DNA of 64,000 nucleotides, from assembly GCF_900167115.1 (NCBI RefSeq), contig NZ_FUXZ01000003.1, positions 288,440-352,439 on the forward strand, in the 5' to 3' direction. This document shows positions 25,118 to 36,100 of this stretch, in pieces. The position numbers and the translations under genes are program-made. The stretch comes from Eubacterium uniforme. Its GTDB lineage: Bacteria; Bacillota; Clostridia; Lachnospirales; Lachnospiraceae. How positions within the stretch are numbered: the first letter of the stretch is position 1; every line of letters begins with the position of its first letter. A model generated the notes under the pieces. It was given only the letters and a program-made list of their open reading frames with translations. It searched no databases and was not told where the DNA came from.

Positions 25118-28030
25118 CTATTTTTTTATTTTAATCTTTTCAACTTCACTCCAGTCACCATATACCTTGTTACCACTTGGATCAAAAGTATATGCTCTAA
25201 CCTTTACAAAGTATGTTTTATTTTTCTTAAGTTTCTTAATTTTTAGAGATGCCTTATTAACATTCTTAATTGTCTTAACCTTCTTAGCCTTTGTAAACTT
25301 CTTGTTACGAGCAATACAAACTTCGTATCCACTAGCATCCTTAATCTTCTTCCACTTAACTGTAAGAGCTTTCTTCTTTTTATTCTTAACTGACTTAATC
25401 TTAACCTGTTTTGGTACTTTAACTACAACTGTCTTACCCTCAACTGTCTTTACTTCAACTTTTTTAACTTCAACAGTTTTAACCTCAACTGTCTTTACTT
25501 CAACAGTCTTAATTACCTCTTTAGCCTCTTCCTTCTTAGCCTCAACAATATCAAATTCAATGACTCTATCCGGAATATTTGCATATACACCAAGGCCTCT
25601 AACAGTTGCTGTTGCTCTACCAATTCCAATGTTATTTTTGTAGATTACTTCATAATCAACGTCTTTTTCAAGATTACTTTCAACACCTTCAAAAATGATT
25701 TCAGGTTCAATTGCGTAACCTGAAAGTTCATATTCTTTTTCTGCTATAGACACATTTGCGTTTTCAAAGTCTCTATACTTATTAAAATCGATACAAACAT
25801 ATTCATATTCCATATCTTCAAAATCAATGTCATATGAAAAGACTGCACTGGCATTATATACTACCGTTCCAACATATGATACATTTTTTCCATCATCTAC
25901 GACTCTTGACACTGGTAATATACAACCATGTCTATTGCCATCTCGTTCTACTAAGTCTGATTCCTTAACTGTAAATTTGTGTTCAATAAATTGTTCTGAA
26001 GCAAAAAACAATTTTTTTCTATCAAGTGAATCAAATAATTCTGATTTAAATGTAATTACATCATTCTCTTTGAAATCACTACACAATACAGTAAAATCAT
26101 CACTAAAGAATTGATAAAATGTACATTTCTGTTCTTCCTCATTCCATCTAAAATAGAAATTTCCACTCTTTCCATTCAACGTTCCCGTAACTACATACGA
26201 ATTATCATCACTTTTATAATCTATTACTACTTCAGTTGCAAAAGGCTCATCATTAATTTCAAAATGATAATCCATAGATTCATAAGTCGAGTAAAATTCA
26301 TCATCTACGATTTTTCCATTATCATGTGGGAAACCATTATGATAGTATTTACCATCCTTATAAAGGTATCTCTTAACCCAAAACGCACCATATCCCTTTT
26401 CATCTAATGGACATACAGTTGTAAACTCTTCATTTTCAAAATCAATTTCAATTTCCATTCTAGCCATTTCTTTTACATATGAATCATTTTCTAAAGCAAT
26501 GAAATATGTAAATAATGAATAGTTATCATTTAATGAATACTCAGGATATTCTTCAGTTGTAAAGAATGCAAGTTCACTAGTGGTTTTAGCATGATCTGGA
26601 TAGAATAATGACATTACACCAAAACCTTCATAATCAGTAAATCTACGACCACTAAATTCTTCAATAATATTACTATTAACTCTTTCTTTAAATTCTTTTG
26701 CACTTTCTATTTCCCTAGTATATAACTCTACAACATATTTAGCGAACCCATCATTATCATCAACATCTTTGGTATAATGCTCTATTCTACTTTCTGCATT
26801 AGCAATTACAGCATCAACAAAACTATCAAGGCCTGTAATATTATAATCTTTAAATACTTCTGAATTCTCTAATAATTTTTTTAGATTTTCAGTTCCTTCT
26901 CTGTCAGCATATAATTTAACAAGACAATCAGATAACTCAGCAAATGGTACATATGTCTTAGCGAACTCATCTAAATCCAAAGCACACAAAAATGAATTAT
27001 AGACTTCTAAATTAATTCTTTGAATAATGCCATCTTCTTTCATCTTATCATATACACCGCCAAAATCGTAAAAATTCTTAAATGCTTTTACGATAGATTG
27101 TGAAAGTTCTAATCCATTATAATTTATATTGTCAAGATTCTTACCCAAATCTTCAATAAACGGTGTATAATACCATCCATATCCTAGTTCAGCTGTTAAT
27201 GAACCAACACCATAATATGCATATTCTGCTAATCTACACCATGTTTCATAATTAGACATAAGACATGCATCAAATCCGATAATTTCAAATCTATTGTCTT
27301 CTACCTGTGCATTATCAAGTGCAGATAATAATTCTTTTAAAGTGAGTGAATCTAAACCTCTAAGTTTTTCATCCAAACATACACCATTTGTAATACCACC
27401 ACCATGATTCCATAAATCAAGCATTCTGTATTTAGCTGGATAATCATTATCCATATCCTCAATAAACGATTCAAGATATTTTGAATTGCCCATACTTACT
27501 GTATTTTCATCTACATGAATTTCTTCTTTTTTACCAACTTCAGGATATTTTGCAACATCCTTAACTAATTCAATAGTTGGAACTGTGTTCTTTTCACCCT
27601 CGTCTGTCGTATATTCATGTTCAAAATTAACCTTATATTCCTGAATCCTATTTCCATCAATTTCCTCTGGAATAATCTGATCAATTTCGTTCTTACTGAA
27701 GCCTTCTTTTTCGAGCTTATCACCATACAACGCCTTAAAATGCCACGATGAACTACCGCCTGTCTGAATAAGTATGTTTACTCGTTCTGAAAAATGCTCT
27801 GGTACATCAGCCTCAAGTATTTCGATAAGATCTCTCGTTGCGCTACCACCTTCACTTTCAAGATTCGAACCGCATAAATAAAGACCCATCGTCCAATCTG
27901 ATTCTACAACCTCCTTAATTTTTGGTTGGTTTTCTTCTGCGAAAACCGGAGTTCCCATCGGAACCATTGCTGTAGCCACTAGCATTACAGCCGTTGTCAA
28001 GCTAATCGCTTTTTTCTTGATATTAAACAT
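25118..28030 (-). CDS. secreted clostripain-like (C11) cysteine protease with Fn3 tail
   Basis: 970 residues. Signal peptide about 1-31 (ending PVFAEE). Peptidase C11 domain about 45-560: the first strand TMGLYLCGSNLESEGG, catalytic His in DLWNHGGG and catalytic Cys in GFDACLMSNYE. Then beta-rich regions, a run of six TVEVK-type pentapeptides (about 840-870), and a lysine-rich fibronectin type III-like domain at the end (about 872-970: ALTVKWKKIKDASGYEV, TYFVKVRAYT). No sortase motif or membrane tail; the strongly basic C-terminus may hold it on the wall. Clostripain-family proteases cut after Arg or Lys and are usually made as self-processing zymogens. GGAGCATAAA precedes ATG 28030. Confidence 0.88.
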   Translation of the reverse strand: MFNIKKKAISLTTAVMLVATAMVPMGTPVFAEENQPKIKEVVESDWTMGLYLCGSNLESEGGSATRDLIEILEADVPEHFSERVNILIQTGGSSSWHFKALYGDKLEKEGFSKNEIDQIIPEEIDGNRIQEYKVNFEHEYTTDEGEKNTVPTIELVKDVAKYPEVGKKEEIHVDENTVSMGNSKYLESFIEDMDNDYPAKYRMLDLWNHGGGITNGVCLDEKLRGLDSLTLKELLSALDNAQVEDNRFEIIGFDACLMSNYETWCRLAEYAYYGVGSLTAELGYGWYYTPFIEDLGKNLDNINYNGLELSQSIVKAFKNFYDFGGVYDKMKEDGIIQRINLEVYNSFLCALDLDEFAKTYVPFAELSDCLVKLYADREGTENLKKLLENSEVFKDYNITGLDSFVDAVIANAESRIEHYTKDVDDNDGFAKYVVELYTREIESAKEFKERVNSNIIEEFSGRRFTDYEGFGVMSLFYPDHAKTTSELAFFTTEEYPEYSLNDNYSLFTYFIALENDSYVKEMARMEIEIDFENEEFTTVCPLDEKGYGAFWVKRYLYKDGKYYHNGFPHDNGKIVDDEFYSTYESMDYHFEINDEPFATEVVIDYKSDDNSYVVTGTLNGKSGNFYFRWNEEEQKCTFYQFFSDDFTVLCSDFKENDVITFKSELFDSLDRKKLFFASEQFIEHKFTVKESDLVERDGNRHGCILPVSRVVDDGKNVSYVGTVVYNASAVFSYDIDFEDMEYEYVCIDFNKYRDFENANVSIAEKEYELSGYAIEPEIIFEGVESNLEKDVDYEVIYKNNIGIGRATATVRGLGVYANIPDRVIEFDIVEAKKEEAKEVIKTVEVKTVEVKTVEVKKVEVKTVEGKTVVVKVPKQVKIKSVKNKKKKALTVKWKKIKDASGYEVCIARNKKFTKAKKVKTIKNVNKASLKIKKLKKNKTYFVKVRAYTFDPSGNKVYGDWSEVEKIKIKK
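25418..25510 (-). repeat. 15-bp tandem repeat encoding TVEVK pentapeptides
   Basis: Six in-frame copies of a 15-base unit encode T/K-V-E-V-K between the beta region and the Fn3-like domain. Third-position differences between copies show it is not a very recent expansion. Such spacers often vary in copy number between strains. Confidence 0.8.
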
Positions 28031-28110
28031 TTTATGCTCCTTTTTTTAATCCCTTCATGACTTTTTCAAGTGCTATAATACAATAAATATTTAACAATTT
28101 CCATATTTTC

Positions 28111-29301
28111 TTACACAATTTTTTTAAGAAAAGAGAATGTAGCATATTTATTCATTCCTAATATAATACCTTCTATTACTGGTAAAATTCCAAGCCAAAA
28201 TCCATAAGCTAACCATGAATGAATTTCATTAGTCAAGAATATGGCTAGTAAAAAAGGAATTGCACCATATAAAAATCCTTTAAAAAATGATGAATATTCA
28301 TTTCCAAATAACTTAGGAATTAACTTAGTGCATAATCCCCAGAATATTCCAAATATTACAAGTTGAACTATAAGTAAAATTCTTACACTCTCCTGTGCTT
28401 TTGCACCAATTGGATATGTATAATTTTTTCTTTTTTCAATCTGATCTTCAAATTTAATGATTTTTATTTTATCTATATCCACATGATATTCTTCACCTGA
28501 ATCTTCAAAAACACCTTCGTTAGCTGCATAATCACCATAAGACTTATTATTTATTGCTGATAAAACTGCTCTTTTTATACGACTACTAATTCGTCTTTCA
28601 TTCTTAGAAGTTTTCTTTGTAGCACTTTTAAGATAATCTCTTATTTCACTAGTTCTTGTTTTGGCAAGATCTAAATAATCATTTGCTGATTTAATACTAT
28701 TAATATCATCAAGTTCTATGAATTCAGTATCCGGATCTTGCTTACTTTCATAATCAAGAAATCTTGGATACGCTAAATCATAACTTCTATCTGTCATTTC
28801 ATAATAATCGCTATAAATAAACAAACCATTTCCTACAGCATTCCAAAAATTATCTTCTGTATCATCCATTACTCGTTTTGTCATTGCATCTTCAGAATAA
28901 TTAACATATACATAAAAATTCTTATTATTCTCATCCACGTATCTAATCCAAATATCTGCCCCTCTCATAGTATAAAAATTAAATAAATGTTCAACTTTTG
29001 CATCCACAAGCTTTAGGGCAGATTTCTTCATTCTCTCAAAGTTTTTCTTGGTCATTTCTCCATCGCCATCATCGTTTCTACCATATCCAATACCATATAT
29101 TTCATCGATTGTGCATTCTTTATCTGTAATACGGCTATCAACCAGAGCAACTACCTTCTTAAAAATATCCACGCTTTCATCTTTTTCCTTCTGTTCTATA
29201 CGTGGACTAGACACACCATTAACAATCGCATACCTAACGACTACAAACAATAAAAACACAATTAAAATCGATCTAATTATCCAATTTAACTTTTTTTCCA
29301 T
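28111..29301 (-). CDS. membrane protein of unknown function, paralogue A
   Basis: I do not recognise this family. 396 residues: one N-terminal membrane helix (about 9-28), an extracytoplasmic charged region of about 280 residues, and three hydrophobic segments at the C-terminus (about 305-390). Clear similarity to the neighbouring 434-residue protein. Shared features are an IRYxDxxNxNFY-like strand with YSE after it, the basic motif KNERRISSRIKR, a YxxNE motif, and the membrane block GLCTKLIPKLFG then FxxGxLYG. The two genes are separated by a terminator, so they are a tandem duplication with separate transcripts. The ribosome site before ATG 29301 is weak (GGGATATG). Not a recognisable transporter or enzyme. 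Confidence 0.7.
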   Translation of the reverse strand: MEKKLNWIIRSILIVFLLFVVVRYAIVNGVSSPRIEQKEKDESVDIFKKVVALVDSRITDKECTIDEIYGIGYGRNDDGDGEMTKKNFERMKKSALKLVDAKVEHLFNFYTMRGADIWIRYVDENNKNFYVYVNYSEDAMTKRVMDDTEDNFWNAVGNGLFIYSDYYEMTDRSYDLAYPRFLDYESKQDPDTEFIELDDINSIKSANDYLDLAKTRTSEIRDYLKSATKKTSKNERRISSRIKRAVLSAINNKSYGDYAANEGVFEDSGEEYHVDIDKIKIIKFEDQIEKRKNYTYPIGAKAQESVRILLIVQLVIFGIFWGLCTKLIPKLFGNEYSSFFKGFLYGAIPFLLAIFLTNEIHSWLAYGFWLGILPVIEGIILGMNKYATFSFLKKIV

Positions 29302-29423
29302 AGTACATATCCCATCCCATCAAAAATACATCATTATAAATTTTCTACTATCTATAATACTTTATAAATCTCTTTCATACTATATTAACAACTATAATTT
29401 AAAAACGTTACAAAAATTTTTAA

Positions 29424-29447
29424 AGGAGCAGTCAAACAACTGCTCCT
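29424..29447 (-). terminator. terminator after paralogue B
   Basis: Nine-bp stem AGGAGCAGT / ACTGCTCCT with a 6-base loop, followed on the minus strand by TTTAAAAATTTTT. It lies about 125 bases beyond the stop of the 434-residue gene. Confidence 0.75.
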
Positions 29448-29573
29448 CCTTATGAAAAAAGAAAAAAGAAAAATAAAAAACTTTTTAATTGTAATGAGCT
29501 TTTTATGTGAATAAATGATAAATACGCCCCCTTATCATTTATCCCTTACACTATATATACACATAAAGAAATA

Positions 29574-30878
29574 TTAGTGTGACATTTTTTTCTTTTTTCC
29601 AGCGATTCCCAATAAAATTCCTTTAATCATTGGTACAATACCTAATAAAAATGAATACTCAAGATATAAATGCGGTCTATCATATTGTAATATAGCAACA
29701 AAAAATAATATTCCCCCATATAGCATTCCTTCTCCAAAAGAAGTCTTTTCATAACCAAAAATTTTAGGTACCATTTTTGAAAGTAGTCCACATATAACTC
29801 CCACTACTATAATTTGAAAGAAATCAAATAAAAACATAATATCAACTTCTCTTTCAGGATTTAATAATACGACAATATTTCTGTCTTTCTCCTGTTCTAC
29901 TCCATCGTCCTTTTGAGACGATGAATCATCAATAAAACCTGCATAGTAAGCCTCTTCATTCGGTGCATATTTACTATGGTCTTCATTATATAGTTTAAAT
30001 ACCAATCTCTTTATTTTAGTTCCTATCTTCTTTTCATTCCTAGCAGATTTCTTTAATAATCTCTCTTCATACTCCCTTATTTTTTCATACCTATCTTTTG
30101 CATACTTTATATAATCATTATCAATACAAACATCATCTAAGCTTTCTCTTGTAATTATCAAGTTTTCTTCATTACGATCAGTAAGTTCATAATAGCAATT
30201 ACTTATCTTATCATTTTCATTTTTCATTCTATTAATTTCCCCAAAATAACTCTTATCGAAATGATTTTCCTTAAACTCATCATAATTCTTAGCTCCCTCA
30301 TACTCCTCTTCTATACCTAAAAACTCGTCATCATAATCACTATACACCACAAGGCTTTCATACCAACTCGGATCAAAAATCTCTCTCAATATAACATCAT
30401 CATATTCCTCTGAAAGAACTATATTCCTAGTCTTCAATCGTTCTGTTACCCAATCAATATCATCCAAAAAAACTTCACTATAAGTAAAACAAATAAAATA
30501 ATTATGATTTTTATCATCCATATATCTCATATATATCCTTTGTGCTGCACGCGTCGATAAACCTTTACTTATAGAATCAACATATGCATCCATAAATTTA
30601 ACCCCTTGGCTTTTTTTCATATAGTCAAAAGTTGTATAAGTTCTTTCGTAATATCCATGGTTTTCAAGGTACTTAAAATAAGGATATATATCATAGCTAT
30701 CATCCATAATTTTGCTATCAACATATGCCACAAGATTTCTAAAAATCTCAGCCGTTTTTTTATTCTCTAATACTTCTGTTTTTTCTCCCATATCATTTGC
30801 TATAGGCTGAATAATTACCACCAAAACACTAATGACCACTATTAATAGACTTAACCTTTTTATTATAACTTCAAACAT
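29574..30878 (-). CDS. membrane protein of unknown function, paralogue B
   Basis: 434 residues, same layout as paralogue A: N-terminal helix (about 8-28), large charged outer region with many Tyr/Asp/Glu, basic KSARNEKKIGTKIKR motif, a YAPNEEAYY motif, then three C-terminal hydrophobic segments (about 350-430) ending in a basic tail (GKKKKMSH). About 40 residues longer than A. It lies downstream of an ABC ATPase gene that lacks a permease, but a hairpin terminator stands between, so a functional link is only a possibility. GGGGGG precedes ATG 30878. Confidence 0.7.
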   Translation of the reverse strand: MFEVIIKRLSLLIVVISVLVVIIQPIANDMGEKTEVLENKKTAEIFRNLVAYVDSKIMDDSYDIYPYFKYLENHGYYERTYTTFDYMKKSQGVKFMDAYVDSISKGLSTRAAQRIYMRYMDDKNHNYFICFTYSEVFLDDIDWVTERLKTRNIVLSEEYDDVILREIFDPSWYESLVVYSDYDDEFLGIEEEYEGAKNYDEFKENHFDKSYFGEINRMKNENDKISNCYYELTDRNEENLIITRESLDDVCIDNDYIKYAKDRYEKIREYEERLLKKSARNEKKIGTKIKRLVFKLYNEDHSKYAPNEEAYYAGFIDDSSSQKDDGVEQEKDRNIVVLLNPEREVDIMFLFDFFQIIVVGVICGLLSKMVPKIFGYEKTSFGEGMLYGGILFFVAILQYDRPHLYLEYSFLLGIVPMIKGILLGIAGKKKKMSH

Positions 30879-30949
30879 ACGTCCCCCCTATATTTTTTAA
30901 TCTTTCATTATATATTTTCATAACTTAAAAAAAGGTTCAAAAATTTTTT

Positions 30950-30975
30950 AAAGCAGCTGTCTAAACAACTGCTTT
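30950..30975 (-). terminator. terminator of the orphan ABC ATPase gene
   Basis: Imperfect stem AAAGCAG/CTGCTTT with inner CTGT/ACA pairing, followed on the minus strand by TTTAAAAAATTTTT. It starts seven bases past the ATPase stop. Confidence 0.7.
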
Positions 30976-30981
30976 AATATC

Positions 30982-31743
30982 TTACCACTCTAAAGATGTC
31001 AACCATGCATTAAGTTGTGTTTCACGGCTTTTTTCATCTTCTTTTTTATACGGTGGAAGTGATAATTCTCCAACTATATTTCCATCCTCTAAATATATAA
31101 CTCGGTTAGCTCTAAGCGCTGCCTTCATATCATGAGTTACCATTAATATACTCTGTCCATTTTCATTCAAATTCGTAAGTAAATCTAAAACCTCTTTTGT
31201 ATTTTTTCTGTTAAGGGCCCCTGTTGGTTCATCAGCAAATAACAACTTTGGTTCATTAATAACCGCTCTTGCTATTGCACATCTTTGTTGTTCACCACCA
31301 GAAACCTGTTTTGGCAAATGTGTTTTTACTTTTGTAAGGCCAACCTTATCAAGTAATCCACTAGCCTTTTCATCAACTTGTTTTGAAGTTTTCTCCTTGT
31401 TTAAATAACCTGGAACAGCAACATTCTCAAACAATGTTAGATTACTAACCAAATACATTTGCTGGAATATAAATCCAAAATCCTCATGTCTTATAGTAGC
31501 CAACTTCTTTTCATTCATCTTAACAACATTCTCATCTTTATAAATAACCTCGCCAGATGTTGCCCTATCCATACCGCTTAACGAATAAAGTAGCGTGGAC
31601 TTTCCTGAACCAGACTGCCCCATGATAACTGTAAAATCGCCTTCATATAAGTCTAAATTTACTTGCGTTAAAATATGTAACTGCCCACCGTTATGTGCAA
31701 AACTTTTGCATAAGTTCCTTGCTGATAAAACTGTTTTTTTCAT
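30982..31743 (-). CDS. ABC transporter ATP-binding protein without adjacent permease
   Basis: 253 residues with intact Walker A GQSGSGKST, Q-loop FIFQQMYLVSNLTLFEN, signature VSGGEQQR (V replacing the usual L), Walker B LLFADEPTGALN and H-loop MVTHD. It groups by sequence with the ATPase at 41189-41965: both have EGDFTVIMG or KGDFTVIMG, LLYxLSGMD and DEPTGALN, and a C-terminal extension ending in a GW or EW motif. Those features belong to ATPases that pair with FtsX-type permeases of about 770 residues, but none lies next to this gene. It may serve the permease at 38865-41195 or a distant one. Own terminator and promoter region. Confidence 0.85.
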   Translation of the reverse strand: MKKTVLSARNLCKSFAHNGGQLHILTQVNLDLYEGDFTVIMGQSGSGKSTLLYSLSGMDRATSGEVIYKDENVVKMNEKKLATIRHEDFGFIFQQMYLVSNLTLFENVAVPGYLNKEKTSKQVDEKASGLLDKVGLTKVKTHLPKQVSGGEQQRCAIARAVINEPKLLFADEPTGALNRKNTKEVLDLLTNLNENGQSILMVTHDMKAALRANRVIYLEDGNIVGELSLPPYKKEDEKSRETQLNAWLTSLEW

Positions 31744-31813
31744 TTAAACAACTTCCTTTCTTTCCCTTATGCACTAATAATACAACAAAAGATATTAAGA
31801 AGTTCTTAATTAA

Positions 31814-33052
31814 TTAAAAAGTATATAAATCCATAAAATGACTTTCACCAATCTTTGTACTTCCAGGAATTCCCAAAAGTTCACCAACTGTTGCACCTGC
31901 ATCAGCAAATGTTGGAAGCGTACCTAGATTATGACCCTGATAAATCTTCTTTCCATAAATCAAAAATGGAACATACTCTCTCGTATGATCTGTTCCCTTA
32001 AATGTCGGATCACATCCATGATCTGCTGTAATAACTAAAATATCATCTGATTTCTTATCGCCTATTCTTCCCATCTTCTTCATAAGTTCGCCAAGTCTTA
32101 CATCAAACTCTTCAAGACCTCTTGCATAACCTACAACATCTCTTCTATGGCCCCATGTAGAATCAAACTCAACAAGATTTGTAAAAATCAAACCACTCTC
32201 AACAATATCAAGCGCCTCAAGAGTTTTTACCATACCATCATCATTACTTACAGTATGTACGGCATCGGAAATTCCAACTCCAGCAAATATGTCCTCAATC
32301 TTACCAACTGCATAAACACTTTGCTTTTTACGAAGAATTCTACCTTCTTCCTGTTTCATGTACTCACTCTTCATAATCTCTGTAAGTAAATTCTCAGGAT
32401 CAGGTTTTAATGAAAAATCTCTTCTATTAGGTGTTCTAACATAACCCTTTATAATATCCTTAACGAAAGGTCTAGCTATAACCCTTGCGACTCCATGTTC
32501 ACCAACAAGTATTTCTCTTGCTGCTTCACACATCTCATATAACTGTTCAACACTATAAACAGATTCATCGCAAGCAATCTGAAAAACACTATCCGCACTT
32601 GTATAAATAATAGGCTTTCCGCTCAACCTATGTTCATCTCCAAATTGCTTAATAACTTCCGTTCCAGATGCAACACTATTACAAAGAACTCCAGGTACAC
32701 CTGTCTTTGTAACAAATGCTTTAATAACCTCTTCCGGGAATCCATTCGGATAAGTTGGAAATGGAGTTTTAGTATGAATTCCAATCATCTCCCAATGTCC
32801 AGTTGTAGTATCCTTACCAGCACTAATTTCTGTTAATCTACCAAAAGAAGCAAGTGGTTTTTCAACGGGGTCAATCCCCATCATACCATCTATATTTCCA
32901 AGACCTAAACTCTTTAAATTTGGAATTTTTAAACTTGGAAATTTCTCCATAATATGTCCTAGTGTATTGCACCCTATATCGCCAAAATCTCCCGCATCAG
33001 GTGCTTCTCCCATACCTACACTATCTAAAACAATCCATATAACTCTACTCAT
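31814..33052 (-). CDS. deoB: phosphopentomutase
   Basis: 412 residues, typical length. Interconverts (deoxy)ribose-1-phosphate and the 5-phosphate, linking nucleoside phosphorolysis to central metabolism. Alkaline-phosphatase-fold metal motifs are clear: VLDSVGMGEAPDA at the N-terminus, GKDTTTGHWEM with the active-site Thr, ITADHGCDPT and HTREYVPFL. GGGAGG precedes ATG 33052. It is a single gene, separate from deoD in this window, which differs from the common deo operon arrangement. Confidence 0.96.
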   Translation of the reverse strand: MSRVIWIVLDSVGMGEAPDAGDFGDIGCNTLGHIMEKFPSLKIPNLKSLGLGNIDGMMGIDPVEKPLASFGRLTEISAGKDTTTGHWEMIGIHTKTPFPTYPNGFPEEVIKAFVTKTGVPGVLCNSVASGTEVIKQFGDEHRLSGKPIIYTSADSVFQIACDESVYSVEQLYEMCEAAREILVGEHGVARVIARPFVKDIIKGYVRTPNRRDFSLKPDPENLLTEIMKSEYMKQEEGRILRKKQSVYAVGKIEDIFAGVGISDAVHTVSNDDGMVKTLEALDIVESGLIFTNLVEFDSTWGHRRDVVGYARGLEEFDVRLGELMKKMGRIGDKKSDDILVITADHGCDPTFKGTDHTREYVPFLIYGKKIYQGHNLGTLPTFADAGATVGELLGIPGSTKIGESHFMDLYTF

Positions 33053-33140
33053 AGTAAAACCTCCCTACTAGCAATAAGATATCTTGCCCCAAATACCCTC
33101 ACTAATTCGTTTATTATGACTATAATTATACCACAAAAAA

Positions 33141-33162
33141 GGCGGAAGATAAACTTCCGCCC
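33141..33162 (-). terminator. terminator of the GH16 gene
   Basis: Eight-bp GC-rich stem GGCGGAAG / CTTCCGCC with a 6-base loop, followed on the minus strand by TTTTTTG. It lies about 30 bases past the GH16 stop. TATAAT of the downstream deoB promoter follows at 33131-33126. Confidence 0.85.
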
Positions 33163-33193
33163 ATTTAGGAAAGGATCAAACCTTAGAAAATTG

Positions 33194-36100
33194 CTATTTT
33201 TTAATAATCGAAAAATCTGATAATGCAATAATTCCTGCTGGAGTATCTACATCAGCGATTTTTCCCATTGATACATAGAAGAAAGCTGTTGGATCATCAC
33301 CATCCATAGTGAATGTAAATGTTACAGTCTGTTCTTCATTAGCATTACATGTTACGTCGCTTCCACCATACCACTTGTATGCAGCACTCATAACACCTGT
33401 TTTTATAACTCTGTCAACGCTTGACTTAATCTTAAAACTTACTTCATATGTATTGCCAGCCTTAAGCGATAAATCATTCTGCTTAAGCTGTACATGCCAA
33501 TCTTCATTACCTACATTTGTAATATCATAAGTAATAGTACCATCATCATATGACTTTGTAGCTTCAGCTGTTGCGCCATCACTACCCCAGTTAGCAATTG
33601 TATCTACCCAACCATCCATTGGATTTTCACCAGCAAATGTTGGATTTACTAAGAAGTTTACTCCTGCTTCAACATCTTCAGTTTCAACTGCTTCTGTTTC
33701 AACCAAACTAATATCATCAATAAATATTCTATGTAAATCAGTAATTCTTGTGCTATTTACAGCGCCCATTGAAATACTAAGTCTTGATGTACTGTCTGTT
33801 TCACCAGTCATCTTGAAAACAACTTCATAATCCTGCCATTCATTCTGACCATCAAGATGCATTATCTTGTTTGAATCTCCGTTATAACAAGCCCAATTGC
33901 TATCTTCACAACCATCAAGTGCTACTGAAATATCTCTTTCAAGATTTGACTTAGCTTTTAATGTAAATTTATACCACTTATCTTTTTCAAGTGTGATACC
34001 TTCCTGCATAAGCTGAATATTCCAATCTTCTGCACCTGTATCATAAATATCAATTGAATATGCATGATCTTCTTTCTGGTTATCAACTACTGCTGCACAA
34101 TTTGATTCACCATAAAAACCTTCATTAAATCCTGATTTTTCAGCATTAAATGAACCGTTCTTAATCATAGCATCTTCATTAACTGTAATGTTATCAATAT
34201 AATATGTACCTGGAGCTGTAATAACAATATATAAATCCTTATTGCTTCCATCTCCGCCATCTTTTTCTAAATATTCAAATTTATATTCATATGTTGATAA
34301 TTCAGATTTTAATTCACCACCATATGACTTACCATCAAGATTAATTTCTAATGATGTATCACCCTCAGTTGCATTTTCCTTATAAGCATCAAAACTTAAT
34401 CTATACTTACCTTCTGTAAGTGGAAGTCCACTCTGCTTAATAATGAAAGGATTTTCTTCACTTATTCCTTCAGGAGCAACAACCTTAAGTTCTCTTACAT
34501 TATTAACATTAGTTACTGATACAGCATCACTTTCTTCATCTGAGATTTCCCAGTATTTAAGTCTTCCTGTACCTTCTTCAAACTTACCATTGTAAACATA
34601 GTTACCATCAGGTCTAACTTCCTTAATCTTGCTATCATCAATAATTTCACCACCAGTAATCTTAAGTTTAACATTGCTAATTGTTACAGGAGCTGTACTA
34701 CCCTGAGCACCAAGATTAAATTCAAGACAACCATTAGCATCAAACTTATCATTCATTGTAAATTTATGCTTATATGTTTTTTTATTCCTTGTAAGTTCAA
34801 CTGTTGTATCATTAAAATATCTCTTCCAGTTTCTATCTGGACCTTCAATGTCAACAATCATTGTTCTATCATTTGCTGCGTATGCATCATATGTTAATGT
34901 ATATTCAGCACCATGATATAAAGGAATATGTGGCTGCTTTAACTGAACTGCGTATGTAACTTCCCCTTCTGCACTAGGGTAAATCTTAATTGTATTATTC
35001 TTTATATCATATGTTGATTTGCTTGTATCTGCTTCTAAATGAAGTTCAAAATCAGTATCAGCATTAATATCCTTAGCAAATGAACCATTTACCACATAGT
35101 TACCTTCTTCGTCTGGTTCTCTAATAATAACTTCCTTTTCAGGCTTAGTTACATTAGCTTCTTTCTCAGCATAGTAAGCTGCATCTTTCTGATAAATCTT
35201 AACGTTATCTATTTCAAAATCATTATTCTCAAATGGTGTTTTGTCATCTGGATAACCTACCCATGAACCACCAATTGCAAGGTTTAAAATAACATAGAAA
35301 TCCTGATCAAAAGGTGCAGGGAATGTAAGTTCATCCGAACCTTCTGCTGCTGTAAACCAATCTGTAACTTCATGATACTTAACACCGTCAACATACCATG
35401 TAATATGATCTGGTTCCCATTCTACTGAGAACTTATGAAATTCTTCTGCAAAGTCCTTTTCACCTGCAGCAGTAACATATGTATTCTGCTGTTCAGCATG
35501 TGGTTCACCATAGTGAAGTGTACCGTATAACTTACTTGTATCCTGACCCATAACTTCCATACAGTCGATTTCACCACATTTTGGCCATTGACCATATAAG
35601 TTTTCATCTGTTGGCATCATCCAGAATGCTGGAAGATAACCCTTACCTGTTGGAACTTTTAAAGTTGCTTCAAACATACCATATTTGAAATCATGTTTTC
35701 CCTGAGTATTAACACGACCTGAAGTATATGTTGTTTTAGCATTTTCACCTTCACCTACAGTTTTCTTAACTGGCACAAGATGAAGAACACCATCTTTAAC
35801 GTAAATGTTTTCTTCACTATCAACATATTCCTGCCACTCACTGTTAACCCAACCAGGTTCATGGAGTTCTACATTCCAATCATTTCTGTTTAATTCTTTA
35901 CCATTGAACTCATCTTCCCACTTAAGTTCATAACCTTTGTAAGAAAGTTGGCTTTCATCAGACTTTTTATCATCCGTTTTCCCATTATTTTTTGAATCGT
36001 CTGACTTATTCTCAACTACAATAACTAAAGCCTCTGCCTTTTTACCATGTCCATCCATGGCTGTAGCAGTTACCTTTGCCTCACCTTTCCCAATTAAGGT

